DNA of 64,000 nucleotides from Bacteroidota bacterium (GTDB taxonomy: Bacteria > Bacteroidota > Bacteroidia > Chitinophagales > Chitinophagaceae). This document shows positions 9,719-17,886 of this stretch, in pieces (position 1 is the stretch's first letter; every line of letters begins with the position of its first letter). The notes under the pieces were generated by a model. It was not told where the DNA came from. It saw nothing but the letters and a program-made list of their open reading frames with translations, and ran no database searches. A program made the position numbers and the translations under genes. The stretch spans positions 1 to 64,000 of the forward strand of contig JAEZGI010000084.1 of the NCBI GenBank assembly GCA_023416995.1, in the 5' to 3' direction.

Positions 9719-9751
9719 TTTGGAAGTGTCGTAAAAATAATTCTAGTTTTA
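9719..9751 (+). promoter_or_regulatory. candidate Bacteroidota promoter for the SusC operon
   Basis: TTTG at 9719-9722 is followed after 21 bases by TAGTTTTA (9744-9751), close to the Bacteroidota sigma-70 consensus TTTG-N19-21-TAnnTTTG. It lies 55 bases upstream of the susC-like ATG. Confidence 0.5.
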
Positions 9752-9754
9752 TGC

Positions 9755-9774
9755 ACTGGTACATACTGGTACAT
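9755..9774 (+). promoter_or_regulatory. tandem direct repeat, candidate operator
   Basis: ACTGGTACAT occurs twice, perfectly and without spacer, immediately after the -7-like box and about 32 bases before the susC start codon. The position, overlapping the predicted transcription start, fits a repressor site. The GntR-type regulator encoded in the same operon (16009-17025) is the natural candidate ligand, by inference only. Confidence 0.45.
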
Positions 9775-9806
9775 AACTCCTCATTTTTATTTTAACCTCA
9801 CTGTTT

Positions 9807-12800
9807 ATGAGAAAAAACGCAACGCGTATTCTGCTTGCCTGCACCCTTGTATTGTTCACCCTTGCCGGATTTGGCCAGCAACGCAGAACAATCACCGGCA
9901 CCTTGCAGGACAACAAAGGTGTTCCCGTATCGGGCGCCTCAGTTGTTGAAAAAGGAACCCCTAATGGAACCACCAGCGGCGCGGATGGTGCATTCACACT
10001 TTCCGTTCTTAACAATGCTGTACTTACAATCTCGGCTATTGGTTTTGAAACACAAGATGTAAACACCGGCACAAATGCCAGTGTTAGTGTTGTACTTAAC
10101 CCAGCCAGTACCGAACTCGGCGGTGTTGTGGTTACAGCACTTGGTGTTGCCAAGCAACGAAGGGAGCTCGGCTACTCGGTTACTGAACTAAAAGGTTCGG
10201 AAGTGGCTAGAACTAATGAAATCAACCCTATCAATGCTTTGCAGGGTAAGGTTGCTGGTGTTCAGATCGATCAGGGCGCCGGCGGATTGTTTGGTAATTC
10301 AAAGATTGTTATCCGCGGTAACTCAACGCTTGGCACCAATAACCAGCCCATATTCGTGGTAGATGGTGTTATTATGGATAATGGCACCTTTGGTGGTACA
10401 GGAAGAGATTTTGGAAATGATTTCAAAAATCTTAATCCTGAGGATTTTGCTTCAGTATCTGTATTAAAAGGTTCGGCTGCTGCTGCGCTTTATGGAAGCC
10501 GCGCGATAAACGGAGTGGTACTGATCACAACTAAAAAAGGTTCATCCGGAAAAGGAATGGGCGTTTCAGTTACACAGTCAGTGAATGTAAGTGATCCTTA
10601 CGCCGGTCCGGATTTTCAAAACGAATTCGGTGGCGGTACAGTCGGTGCTTTCTTCACAGACAACCGTGAACCAAATTATAAACCAGAGGATGCCTGGAGA
10701 ACAAAAGTATTCCCAATAGATCCGTTAACGGGTGAAGCTTATATAGACAGGCAGATCTACCGCGAACTGGAAAACTGGGGACCACGCATGCTTGGACAGG
10801 AAGTGCGAAACTATGACGGCACAATGACCAGGTACGTGGCACAACCCAATAACTTCCTGGATGCTTTTGAAACCGGTATAGGTTCCAATACCAATATCGC
10901 ATTAGATGGCGCCACTGAAAAATCGACCTTCAGATTATCATACAATCATAACCAGGGCAAAGGCGTGGTACCAACAAATAAGTTTACCAAAAACGCTTTT
11001 GATGTTCGTGCAACTCACCAACTTACCAAAACAATAACGATTGATGCAAGTGCTGCTTACAGCAATTTTGCAGGTGAAAATCCTCCAAGATTAGGCGGCC
11101 TGGATGCCTTTGCATCTTACAATTTTGGAAAGTTGTTTACATGGATGTTGCCAAGAAACTATGATACCAAATACTGGAGACGTAAAGAAAATTACACCAG
11201 CATATTAGGTGGTGCACCGCAGTTGAATGATCCAAATGAACCTAACAAGGCGCCTGAATCAAGGTTCTGGTTCAACCTTTATGAAAACAAATACTTACAA
11301 AACGAGCAATTGCTTCGTGGACGCATCAACGTTACTGCCAATCTTACTTCATGGGCAAAACTGATAGTTGAAGGAAACATCAACAACGTTTATATTAAAA
11401 AAGAAAATAAGGAACTGGGAGAACTTCAGAATTTTGCCGGCGGCTTATACGGAATTGGCTTTGAGCAAAAGAAGAGCAACTTCATGAAAGCCATGTTGAT
11501 GATGAACAAGGATTTCAACGATGATTTTTCTGTATCCGGTTATGTGGGTGCCGAGCAGCAACGTTTTGAGAATACTTTTTCTTACAATGAAACACGCGGC
11601 GGTCTGAACTATCCTGGCAACTATTTCATTACGAATTCAAGAGAACCAGGTTTTGTTGAAGCAGGAATCAGCAGTTCCAAAAAATTCAACTCTTTGTACG
11701 CAAGTGCAGACTTTGGCTGGAGAAATATGGTGTTTTTGCAGGCAACATGGAGAGGTGACTGGTCATCAGCATTAACTTATTCTGACGGTTCAGGAAATAA
11801 CTTTTTTAACTACCCTGCCTTAAGTGCCTCATGGATATTTACTGACGCTTTCAAATCATTGCCATCATTTATCAGTTATGGTAAACTGCGTGGTAACATC
11901 GCATGGCTTGGTGCTGATACTGATCCATTTACTATCAACCCTGGTTTTGCCTTTAACGGGTTTAACCGCGCAAATGGCGGTTCTGTTCCAACATCAACTT
12001 TCAACTCTTCTTTTGTACTGCAGGAAAACCTACAGCCATCAAGGAAATTCTCAAGAGAGTTAGGTCTTGAAATGAGGTTCCTCAAAAGCAGGGTTGGTTT
12101 CGATTTCACTTACTACCAGGACAATACGAAAAACCAGATATTACCTATCGATGCACCGTTTGAATCAGGTGCAACATCTATCCTGATCAACGCAGGTAAC
12201 ATCCAGAACAAAGGAATTGAGATTTCGATTGATGCTACACCGGTTAGTACCTCAAATTTCAGATGGAACACGGCAGTTAACTACTCCCGCAACAGGAATA
12301 AGATCATCGAATTGTATCCGGGCAGAACTGAATACCAGTTACCTGGTACCGATGTTGGTGAAATCAGCTCATGGGCAGTTGTAGGTGGTTCTTACGGAGC
12401 TTTGAGAACCCTTATTCAATCAACTCCATACCAGGCAAAAGATGGTAGTGGTAATAACATCTCTGATCCTAAAAATGGATTACCCATCTTAACCTGGAGA
12501 TCGGATGCCCGCGCCGCATTCCCTGCACGTAGTAATGTATGGCAGAATGTAGGCGACATGAACGCGAAATTCAGAGGTGGTTGGGACAATACGTTTACTT
12601 TCAAAAACTTCAGCCTGAACATCCTGATCGATGCTAAGATTGGTGGTGATTTTGCACTCATGAGTTACCGTCAGGGTACTCACTCAGGTGTGTTTCCAAA
12701 CAGTATATTTGGCAGAGATGCACAAAGTGGTGGTATAACATTTACCAGCAAATATGACAATCAGACTTATGATGACGGCCGTATTGTTGAAGGTGTTTTT

Positions 12801-13214
12801 GCTCCGGGTCAGATGATCACTCAGCCCGATGGTTCACAGGTTAATGTTGGGGGAATGAGTTTCAAGGAAGCATACGACGCAGGTTATGTTGAGCCAACAC
12901 ATACGCCACAGTTCTTTTATCGGTATGGTTCATCATCAACCGGTGTATCTGATTTCTGGGTTCTCGAAAATTCATGGATCTCGCTCCGCCAGGTTGCCCT
13001 TTCGTACAATTTCCCTAAAACACTTACACAAAGACTTAAGTTAAACAACCTGTCATTTGCAGTAATCGGTCGTGATCTTTTGTATCTCTATCAGACACTG
13101 CCATATAATTTCAACCCGGCTTCAAACAGTTCTAACAACACTGCGTTCTCCGGAGAAAATGGTTTCCTGCCAAAAACAAGAAACATCACATTCACCCTGA
13201 GAACAACATTCTAA
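9807..13214 (+). CDS. SusC/RagA-type TonB-linked outer-membrane transporter
   Basis: A 1135-residue TonB-dependent transporter. It has a signal peptide (1-22, ending GFGQ), a carboxypeptidase-regulatory-like beta-sandwich (about 25-105, beginning RTITGTLQDNKGVPVSG), and the SusC plug (LQGKVAGVQI, then VIRGNSTLGTNNQPIFVVDGV and GSRAINGVVLITTKKG). The rest is a 22-strand barrel ending in an aromatic residue (TFTLRTTF). It imports oligomeric ligands through the outer membrane together with the SusD-type lipoprotein encoded 25 bases downstream. It is the first gene of a five-gene operon that includes glycosylasparaginase, so the ligand may be a glyco-amino acid or glycopeptide. Confidence 0.93.
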   Translation: MRKNATRILLACTLVLFTLAGFGQQRRTITGTLQDNKGVPVSGASVVEKGTPNGTTSGADGAFTLSVLNNAVLTISAIGFETQDVNTGTNASVSVVLNPASTELGGVVVTALGVAKQRRELGYSVTELKGSEVARTNEINPINALQGKVAGVQIDQGAGGLFGNSKIVIRGNSTLGTNNQPIFVVDGVIMDNGTFGGTGRDFGNDFKNLNPEDFASVSVLKGSAAAALYGSRAINGVVLITTKKGSSGKGMGVSVTQSVNVSDPYAGPDFQNEFGGGTVGAFFTDNREPNYKPEDAWRTKVFPIDPLTGEAYIDRQIYRELENWGPRMLGQEVRNYDGTMTRYVAQPNNFLDAFETGIGSNTNIALDGATEKSTFRLSYNHNQGKGVVPTNKFTKNAFDVRATHQLTKTITIDASAAYSNFAGENPPRLGGLDAFASYNFGKLFTWMLPRNYDTKYWRRKENYTSILGGAPQLNDPNEPNKAPESRFWFNLYENKYLQNEQLLRGRINVTANLTSWAKLIVEGNINNVYIKKENKELGELQNFAGGLYGIGFEQKKSNFMKAMLMMNKDFNDDFSVSGYVGAEQQRFENTFSYNETRGGLNYPGNYFITNSREPGFVEAGISSSKKFNSLYASADFGWRNMVFLQATWRGDWSSALTYSDGSGNNFFNYPALSASWIFTDAFKSLPSFISYGKLRGNIAWLGADTDPFTINPGFAFNGFNRANGGSVPTSTFNSSFVLQENLQPSRKFSRELGLEMRFLKSRVGFDFTYYQDNTKNQILPIDAPFESGATSILINAGNIQNKGIEISIDATPVSTSNFRWNTAVNYSRNRNKIIELYPGRTEYQLPGTDVGEISSWAVVGGSYGALRTLIQSTPYQAKDGSGNNISDPKNGLPILTWRSDARAAFPARSNVWQNVGDMNAKFRGGWDNTFTFKNFSLNILIDAKIGGDFALMSYRQGTHSGVFPNSIFGRDAQSGGITFTSKYDNQTYDDGRIVEGVFAPGQMITQPDGSQVNVGGMSFKEAYDAGYVEPTHTPQFFYRYGSSSTGVSDFWVLENSWISLRQVALSYNFPKTLTQRLKLNNLSFAVIGRDLLYLYQTLPYNFNPASNSSNNTAFSGENGFLPKTRNITFTLRTTF

Positions 13215-13239
13215 TCGGTTAACTGAACAACTTATAACT

Positions 13240-14952
13240 ATGAGTACTTTAAAAAGATATATCGCTGCGACGCTGATAGTGGTGCTGCTTTTCGGGGCCG
13301 GCGCCTGCCGTAAAAACTTCGGCGAGATCAATACCAATCCGAATGTTGTTATTACTCCGGACATCGGCTTCCTGTTATCCTATTCTGAAGAAAAAATGAT
13401 CACCTACCAGTATACAGAGTGGATCTGGGAAAGCATGGAACAGTTGATGCGATTCACACAACATCTGACTACTGATCCATATGAATTAACGAGTAATGTT
13501 AACCTGCGTTATGGAACATTCTACAGGGATGTACTTCCTAACCTGGTTGAGATTCGTAACCAGGTTGCTAAGAAGTCAGACAGCACAAACTATAAGAAAG
13601 CTGTTGCCATCACTTACATCGCCGGCATTTTACATGGGCTGAAAGTAACCGACATGAACGGTTCCATACCCTATAGCAACGCAACCAAGGCCAGAACTGA
13701 AAAACGCTTCGACCCGGAATATGACAGCCAGGAGACCTTGCTGAACCTGTGGTTAACCGAGTTGAATAGTTCTATCACCACTCTCGGCGATAATTCACTG
13801 ACAGGTCAATACAACTTCGGTAATGCTGATATTTTTTACAAGGGCGATAATATAAAATGGATCAAACTTGCCAACTCATTAAAACTAAGAATTGCTGCAC
13901 GGCTCGAAAATGTGGATGCTGCCAGAACTGCTACCATTTTTCAGCAGGTTATGTCTGACCCGAATGGTCCGATCACTGACCGCGCCGACCAGCTTACTTA
14001 TGTAAGTGAGGAATATCTTCCCTTCGGTGGAGGCGGTGAAATCGTTTACCGCAGTCAGCGCTTTGCTACCACCTCGATGGTGGATTTTATGAAGAAAGTA
14101 AACGACCCAAGGCTGCCGATTTACTTCGAGCCAAACGGTTTACGTGGAAGTTTCAGGGATACTTTAAACAAGTATAACGCAACGCTTCCTGCATTCATCA
14201 ATGTTAATGACCCGCTGGTGCAATTCCAGGGAGGTCCGGCAGACTTCACTACCAACCCTACCCGTGCAGGTTATATTAAAAATGCGTTCCCTGTTGGAAA
14301 TAATGCTGCTGGTAACAGCGTGACCAATTACTTCCTGATTTCACCTATCAACAGGATCTTCTTTTCTCCTGAATTTAACATGCCCGATGGAGGCGAATAT
14401 GTTGAGGTTGCCGTTAGCGCCGCTGAAGGTTGTTTGCAGATTGCTGAGTTTATTCAGAAAGGTTATGCAGGTGGCGTGAATACAAGAGGCACCATGAAAG
14501 ACTGGTATGAAAGAGGTATCACTGCATCTATTCAGACAATGAATGAGATTGCTGTTGTTGCGCGCTCAACTACCGCGTTTACAGGTAACGGTAGCGCAGA
14601 AATTGCTGCATATCTGTCACAACCTGATGTGCAATTGAATGGCGCAAATGATAAAGAACGCATTTATGTTCAGCAGCATCTGAACTTCTTCAGAAATCCA
14701 AATGAGGCATATGTTTTTGCAAGAAGAACAGGTTATCCACGGACAGGTTCTGCTTATTATGGCCGCGAAACATTCAATGAGCCTATCCCAAGAAGATTCT
14801 GGCTTATCGATCCGGGTGAGGCGAACAGGGCCAATTGGCAGTCAGCTATGACTGAACAGGGTTTCACACCCAACGCCCAGGATGTTCCAACCCTGAGTTC
14901 ACAAAGAATCTGGTATGATAAATCTGCACCTGCATTTGGCGGTGGTAATTAA
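13240..14952 (+). CDS. SusD/RagB-like nutrient-binding lipoprotein
   Basis: A 570-residue surface lipoprotein with a lipobox ending in Cys23 (FGAGAC), followed by the FGEINTNPN opening typical of the SusD-like_2 subgroup. The body shows the helical pattern of SusD proteins (for example GILHGLKVTDMNGSIPYSNA and IKWIKLANSLKLRIAARL). It caps the SusC partner and binds ligand outside the cell. It lies 25 bases after susC and 10 bases before the asparaginase start. Confidence 0.9.
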   Translation: MSTLKRYIAATLIVVLLFGAGACRKNFGEINTNPNVVITPDIGFLLSYSEEKMITYQYTEWIWESMEQLMRFTQHLTTDPYELTSNVNLRYGTFYRDVLPNLVEIRNQVAKKSDSTNYKKAVAITYIAGILHGLKVTDMNGSIPYSNATKARTEKRFDPEYDSQETLLNLWLTELNSSITTLGDNSLTGQYNFGNADIFYKGDNIKWIKLANSLKLRIAARLENVDAARTATIFQQVMSDPNGPITDRADQLTYVSEEYLPFGGGGEIVYRSQRFATTSMVDFMKKVNDPRLPIYFEPNGLRGSFRDTLNKYNATLPAFINVNDPLVQFQGGPADFTTNPTRAGYIKNAFPVGNNAAGNSVTNYFLISPINRIFFSPEFNMPDGGEYVEVAVSAAEGCLQIAEFIQKGYAGGVNTRGTMKDWYERGITASIQTMNEIAVVARSTTAFTGNGSAEIAAYLSQPDVQLNGANDKERIYVQQHLNFFRNPNEAYVFARRTGYPRTGSAYYGRETFNEPIPRRFWLIDPGEANRANWQSAMTEQGFTPNAQDVPTLSSQRIWYDKSAPAFGGGN

Positions 14953-14962
14953 AAACAGGAAA

Positions 14963-15985
14963 ATGTTCTCATCAAGAAGAAAGTTTTTGGTCAATACCAT
15001 TCTGGGGGGCGCGGGGTTTATCGCCTCGTGCAATACATCGACCGGTGAAAAAAAGACCGAAGGCAGCGGCTGGCCCGTCGTAATCTCAACATGGGATTTT
15101 GGCCAGGCCGCAAACCTGGAGGCATGGAAAATACTTGGCAATAAAGGTCGCGCAGTTGATGCTGTTGAAGCCGGTGTGCAGATACCTGAAGCGGATCCTT
15201 CCAATCAAAGCGTTGGATATGGCGGCAATCCCGACCGCGACGGTCGCGTGACACTGGATGCCTGCATTATGGATGATCTCTATAATGCAGGCTCGGTGGC
15301 CTGTCTTGAAAGCATCATGCATCCTATAAAGGTAGCCAGGCTCGTGATGGACAAAACACCCCATGTAATGCTTTCCGGTGAAGGAGCGCTTGAATTTGCT
15401 ATCGCCAATGGTTTCAAAAAAGAAAACCTGCTGACACCGCAAAGTGAAAAAGACTGGAAGGAATGGCTGAAAACCTCGAAGTATGAACCCGAGATGAACA
15501 TCGAGAACAGGACCTATGATAAAAAAACTGACCCCATGCCCGGGGGCGTTACCAATCACGATACAATAGGAATGATCGCATTGGATGCGAATGACAATAT
15601 CGGCGGAGCCTGCACCACAAGCGGGCTCGCCTATAAAATGCGCGGTAGAATCGGCGACTCCCCTATCATCGGGGCAGGTTTATACGTCGACAATGAAGTG
15701 GGCGGAGCAACCTCATCAGGAGTCGGCGAGGAAGTGATTAAAATCGTAGGAGCACATCTTATTGTTGAATTAATGCGAAATGGTAAAACGCCGGCGGAAG
15801 CCTGCAAGATTGCCGTTGAAAGAATCATTAAGCGGAGCCCGGAAAAATCGAAAAACATCCAGGTAGGTTTCCTTGCATTAAACAAAAAAGGAGAATATGG
15901 TGCCTACGCATTACAGAAAGGCTTCACCTACTCAGTAAAAAGTAACAACGTTGAAAAGGTTTTTGCTTCTGATCATTATTACTGA
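14963..15985 (+). CDS. N4-(beta-N-acetylglucosaminyl)-L-asparaginase (Ntn hydrolase), exported
   Basis: Glycosylasparaginases cleave the amide bond between GlcNAc and asparagine. The 340-residue reading starts at the ATG at 14963, which is preceded by AACAGGA; the longer frame would overlap the susD gene. The N-terminus has both a twin-arginine motif (SSRRKFL) and a lipobox-like IASC. GGVTNHDTIGM puts the expected autocatalytic cleavage and nucleophile at Thr201. GGACTTSGLAYKMRGRIGDS and GAGLYVDNEVGGATSSG match the family's beta-subunit. The enzyme normally needs a free Asn alpha-amino and carboxyl group, so it would act on Asn-GlcNAc after proteolysis. It shares an operon with SusC/D, GntR and CutC. 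Confidence 0.9.
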   Translation: MFSSRRKFLVNTILGGAGFIASCNTSTGEKKTEGSGWPVVISTWDFGQAANLEAWKILGNKGRAVDAVEAGVQIPEADPSNQSVGYGGNPDRDGRVTLDACIMDDLYNAGSVACLESIMHPIKVARLVMDKTPHVMLSGEGALEFAIANGFKKENLLTPQSEKDWKEWLKTSKYEPEMNIENRTYDKKTDPMPGGVTNHDTIGMIALDANDNIGGACTTSGLAYKMRGRIGDSPIIGAGLYVDNEVGGATSSGVGEEVIKIVGAHLIVELMRNGKTPAEACKIAVERIIKRSPEKSKNIQVGFLALNKKGEYGAYALQKGFTYSVKSNNVEKVFASDHYY

Positions 15986-16008
15986 TTCAGCGCACATACC
16001 CTGCTCTT

Positions 16009-17025
16009 ATGAAAAAAAAATTATCGGATCTTATAATGATAGACAATTCACTGGCCGTACCTATCTACAAACAAATAGTGCAATCTGTTTGCGGTGCAAT
16101 TGATCGCGGTGAGCTACGGCAGAACGACACGCTACCTTCCGTTAACAGCATTGCAGAAAAATTTTCGCTTGCGCGTGGTTCCGTGTTTTCAGCATACAAC
16201 GAATTACGTGCTTCCGGTATCATTGACTCTATACCGGGCAAAGGTTATTTCATTACAAGCACTCAGACAAAACTGACCCAAACTGTCTGTGTATTATTCA
16301 GCAGGTTTAATGATGCATCCCAATTGATCTATGACAGCCTGATCGGGCAATTGCCAAAAACCTGCAAGGTCCGGACATTTTTTTATAATCAAAACCGGGA
16401 TGAGTTTGAAAATATCATCCGGGAAGAAGCCGCTTATTTTAATACTTATGTTATAGAGCCAGGTATCTTTAAAGACACCCCAGCTATACTTTCGGCACTG
16501 GATCCAAAACAGGTGTTATTACTGGATTCAGGATATAAGAAATTTAAAAAAGCGTTTTCCGGGGTTTACAGCAATGTGGAAAAAGCACTGTCCGACTCAC
16601 TTACGGAGCATAAACAGTCTGCGCTCAAATATAAAAGACTGTTTCTTGTGATCCCTGATCAGATGCCCGCTAAAGAAATTGTTGCCGGCTTCAACAGGTT
16701 TGGTAAAACAGTCAATACTCCATGCGAGATACTTCATACAATTGATGGTACCACGATCCGTAAGGGCGATGCGTTTATAGTACAAGACAACGCCCAACTC
16801 GTTGAGCTGGTTTCAGCGACAAAAGCGAAAGGTTTACAATCAGGCACTGATATCGGTATCTTATCGCTGAGTGAATGTGTCTTAAAATCTGTGATTGGAG
16901 AGGGCATCACTACCCTATCCCCTGATTATCGTGCTATGGGTCGCACAGTAGCTGAATTGTTACTGACCAATGAGCAGCGCGTTGTAGAAAATCCATTTGT
17001 ATATACAGACAGAAGTTCATTTTAA
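16009..17025 (+). CDS. GntR-family regulator with sugar-binding-like C-terminal domain
   Basis: A 338-residue regulator. Residues 10-85 form the GntR winged helix (VPIYKQIVQSVCGAIDRGEL, then LPSVNSIAEKF, RGSVFSAYNELRASGII and GKGYFI). Residues ~95-335 look like a periplasmic-binding/LacI-type effector domain (TVCVLFSRFNDASQLIYDSL, later TDIGILSLSECVLK and TTLSPDYRAMGRTVAELL), a combination common in Bacteroidota sugar regulators. It starts 23 bases after the asparaginase gene and precedes cutC by 14 bases. It is a likely autoregulator of the operon, perhaps through the 10-bp tandem repeat at 9755. Confidence 0.85.
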   Translation: MKKKLSDLIMIDNSLAVPIYKQIVQSVCGAIDRGELRQNDTLPSVNSIAEKFSLARGSVFSAYNELRASGIIDSIPGKGYFITSTQTKLTQTVCVLFSRFNDASQLIYDSLIGQLPKTCKVRTFFYNQNRDEFENIIREEAAYFNTYVIEPGIFKDTPAILSALDPKQVLLLDSGYKKFKKAFSGVYSNVEKALSDSLTEHKQSALKYKRLFLVIPDQMPAKEIVAGFNRFGKTVNTPCEILHTIDGTTIRKGDAFIVQDNAQLVELVSATKAKGLQSGTDIGILSLSECVLKSVIGEGITTLSPDYRAMGRTVAELLLTNEQRVVENPFVYTDRSSF

Positions 17026-17039
17026 ACTATTAGTGCATT

Positions 17040-17765
17040 ATGGCGAACAGCGGTATACTTGAAGTTTGTGCGTTTAATATACAGTCATGCTTAACCGCAG
17101 AAAAAGCGGGTGCGGTACGTGTAGAATTGTGTGATAACCCAATAGAGGGAGGAACAACTCCCAGTTACGGAACCATTAAACAGGTAAGGGATAAAATCGG
17201 GATCCTGTTATATCCAATTATAAGACCGAGGTCGGGCAATTATTTTTACAGTGATGATGAATACGCAATCATCAGACACGAGATAATGATCTGTCGCGAA
17301 TTAGGTTGTGATGGTATCTCAGTCGGAACACAAAAGATAGATGGAACCATCGATATTGAATGGTTGAAGCGGATTGTTGAATGGGCCGGACCGATGGGCG
17401 TAACCTGTAATCGCGCTTTTGATGGTACGCCTGATCCTTTCCAGGCACTTGAAGATATTATCGAAGCGGGTTGCGAACGGGTACTCACCTCTGGACAGGC
17501 TTCTGCTGCTCCTGATGCTGGTGCGTTATTGGGAAAGCTGGTGCAGCAGGCTGCAGGGCGGATCATCATAATGCCTGGTGCGGGGGTAAAATCTGCAAAT
17601 ATCGCAAAACTTGCTGCTGAGAGTGGTGCCACAGAGTTTCACTCTTCAGCCCGCGTGGCAGCACCAAACCCACTAACGTTTATCAATAAGCGCGTAACTG
17701 ATTATGGTAATGTTTATGTTGCCGACGAGGCAGAAGTTCGTGCAATGGTGGCTGCTTTAAAGTGA
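17040..17765 (+). CDS. cutC: CutC family TIM-barrel protein
   Basis: 241 residues matching CutC along its whole length: LEVCAFNIQSCLTAEKAGAVRVELCDN, then EGGTTPSYG, YPIIRPRSGNYFYSDDE, GCDGISVG, VTCNRAFD, GCERVLTSGQ, MPGAGV and EFHSSA (pieces quoted separately). The family was named for copper tolerance, but that role is weakly supported. Here the gene ends an operon of SusC, SusD, glycosylasparaginase and GntR, with no copper transporter or chaperone nearby. A role in metabolising the released GlcNAc or glycan part is the better contextual guess. The TIM barrel and phosphate-binding-like loops would allow it. Confidence 0.88.
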   Translation: MANSGILEVCAFNIQSCLTAEKAGAVRVELCDNPIEGGTTPSYGTIKQVRDKIGILLYPIIRPRSGNYFYSDDEYAIIRHEIMICRELGCDGISVGTQKIDGTIDIEWLKRIVEWAGPMGVTCNRAFDGTPDPFQALEDIIEAGCERVLTSGQASAAPDAGALLGKLVQQAAGRIIIMPGAGVKSANIAKLAAESGATEFHSSARVAAPNPLTFINKRVTDYGNVYVADEAEVRAMVAALK

Positions 17766-17865
17766 TTCAAACACCGTTGTTCAATTACCGAAAACCATCT
17801 TTAATTCTTAACTTTTTGATGGCACTTCATGTGCAGCCGCTGTTGGCGACTGCTAACGAAGGCAT

Positions 17866-17886
17866 GTAAGGAACAGTGTTCCTTAC
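17866..17886. terminator. perfect hairpin between convergent cutC and GH127 genes
   Basis: GTAAGGAAC (17866-17874), loop AGT, GTTCCTTAC (17878-17886). The right arm covers the GH127 stop codon. There is no T tract. It could end either transcript or stabilise 3' ends. Confidence 0.45.

Noticed and set aside
9807..13214. A gut-type N-glycan utilisation locus in full
   Set aside because: No GH18, GH85, GH92 or GH125 enzyme is in the operon; only the asparaginase step is represented.
17040..17765. Copper-resistance locus because of CutC
   Set aside because: No copper ATPase, chaperone or oxidase is nearby, and the operon is carbohydrate-related.
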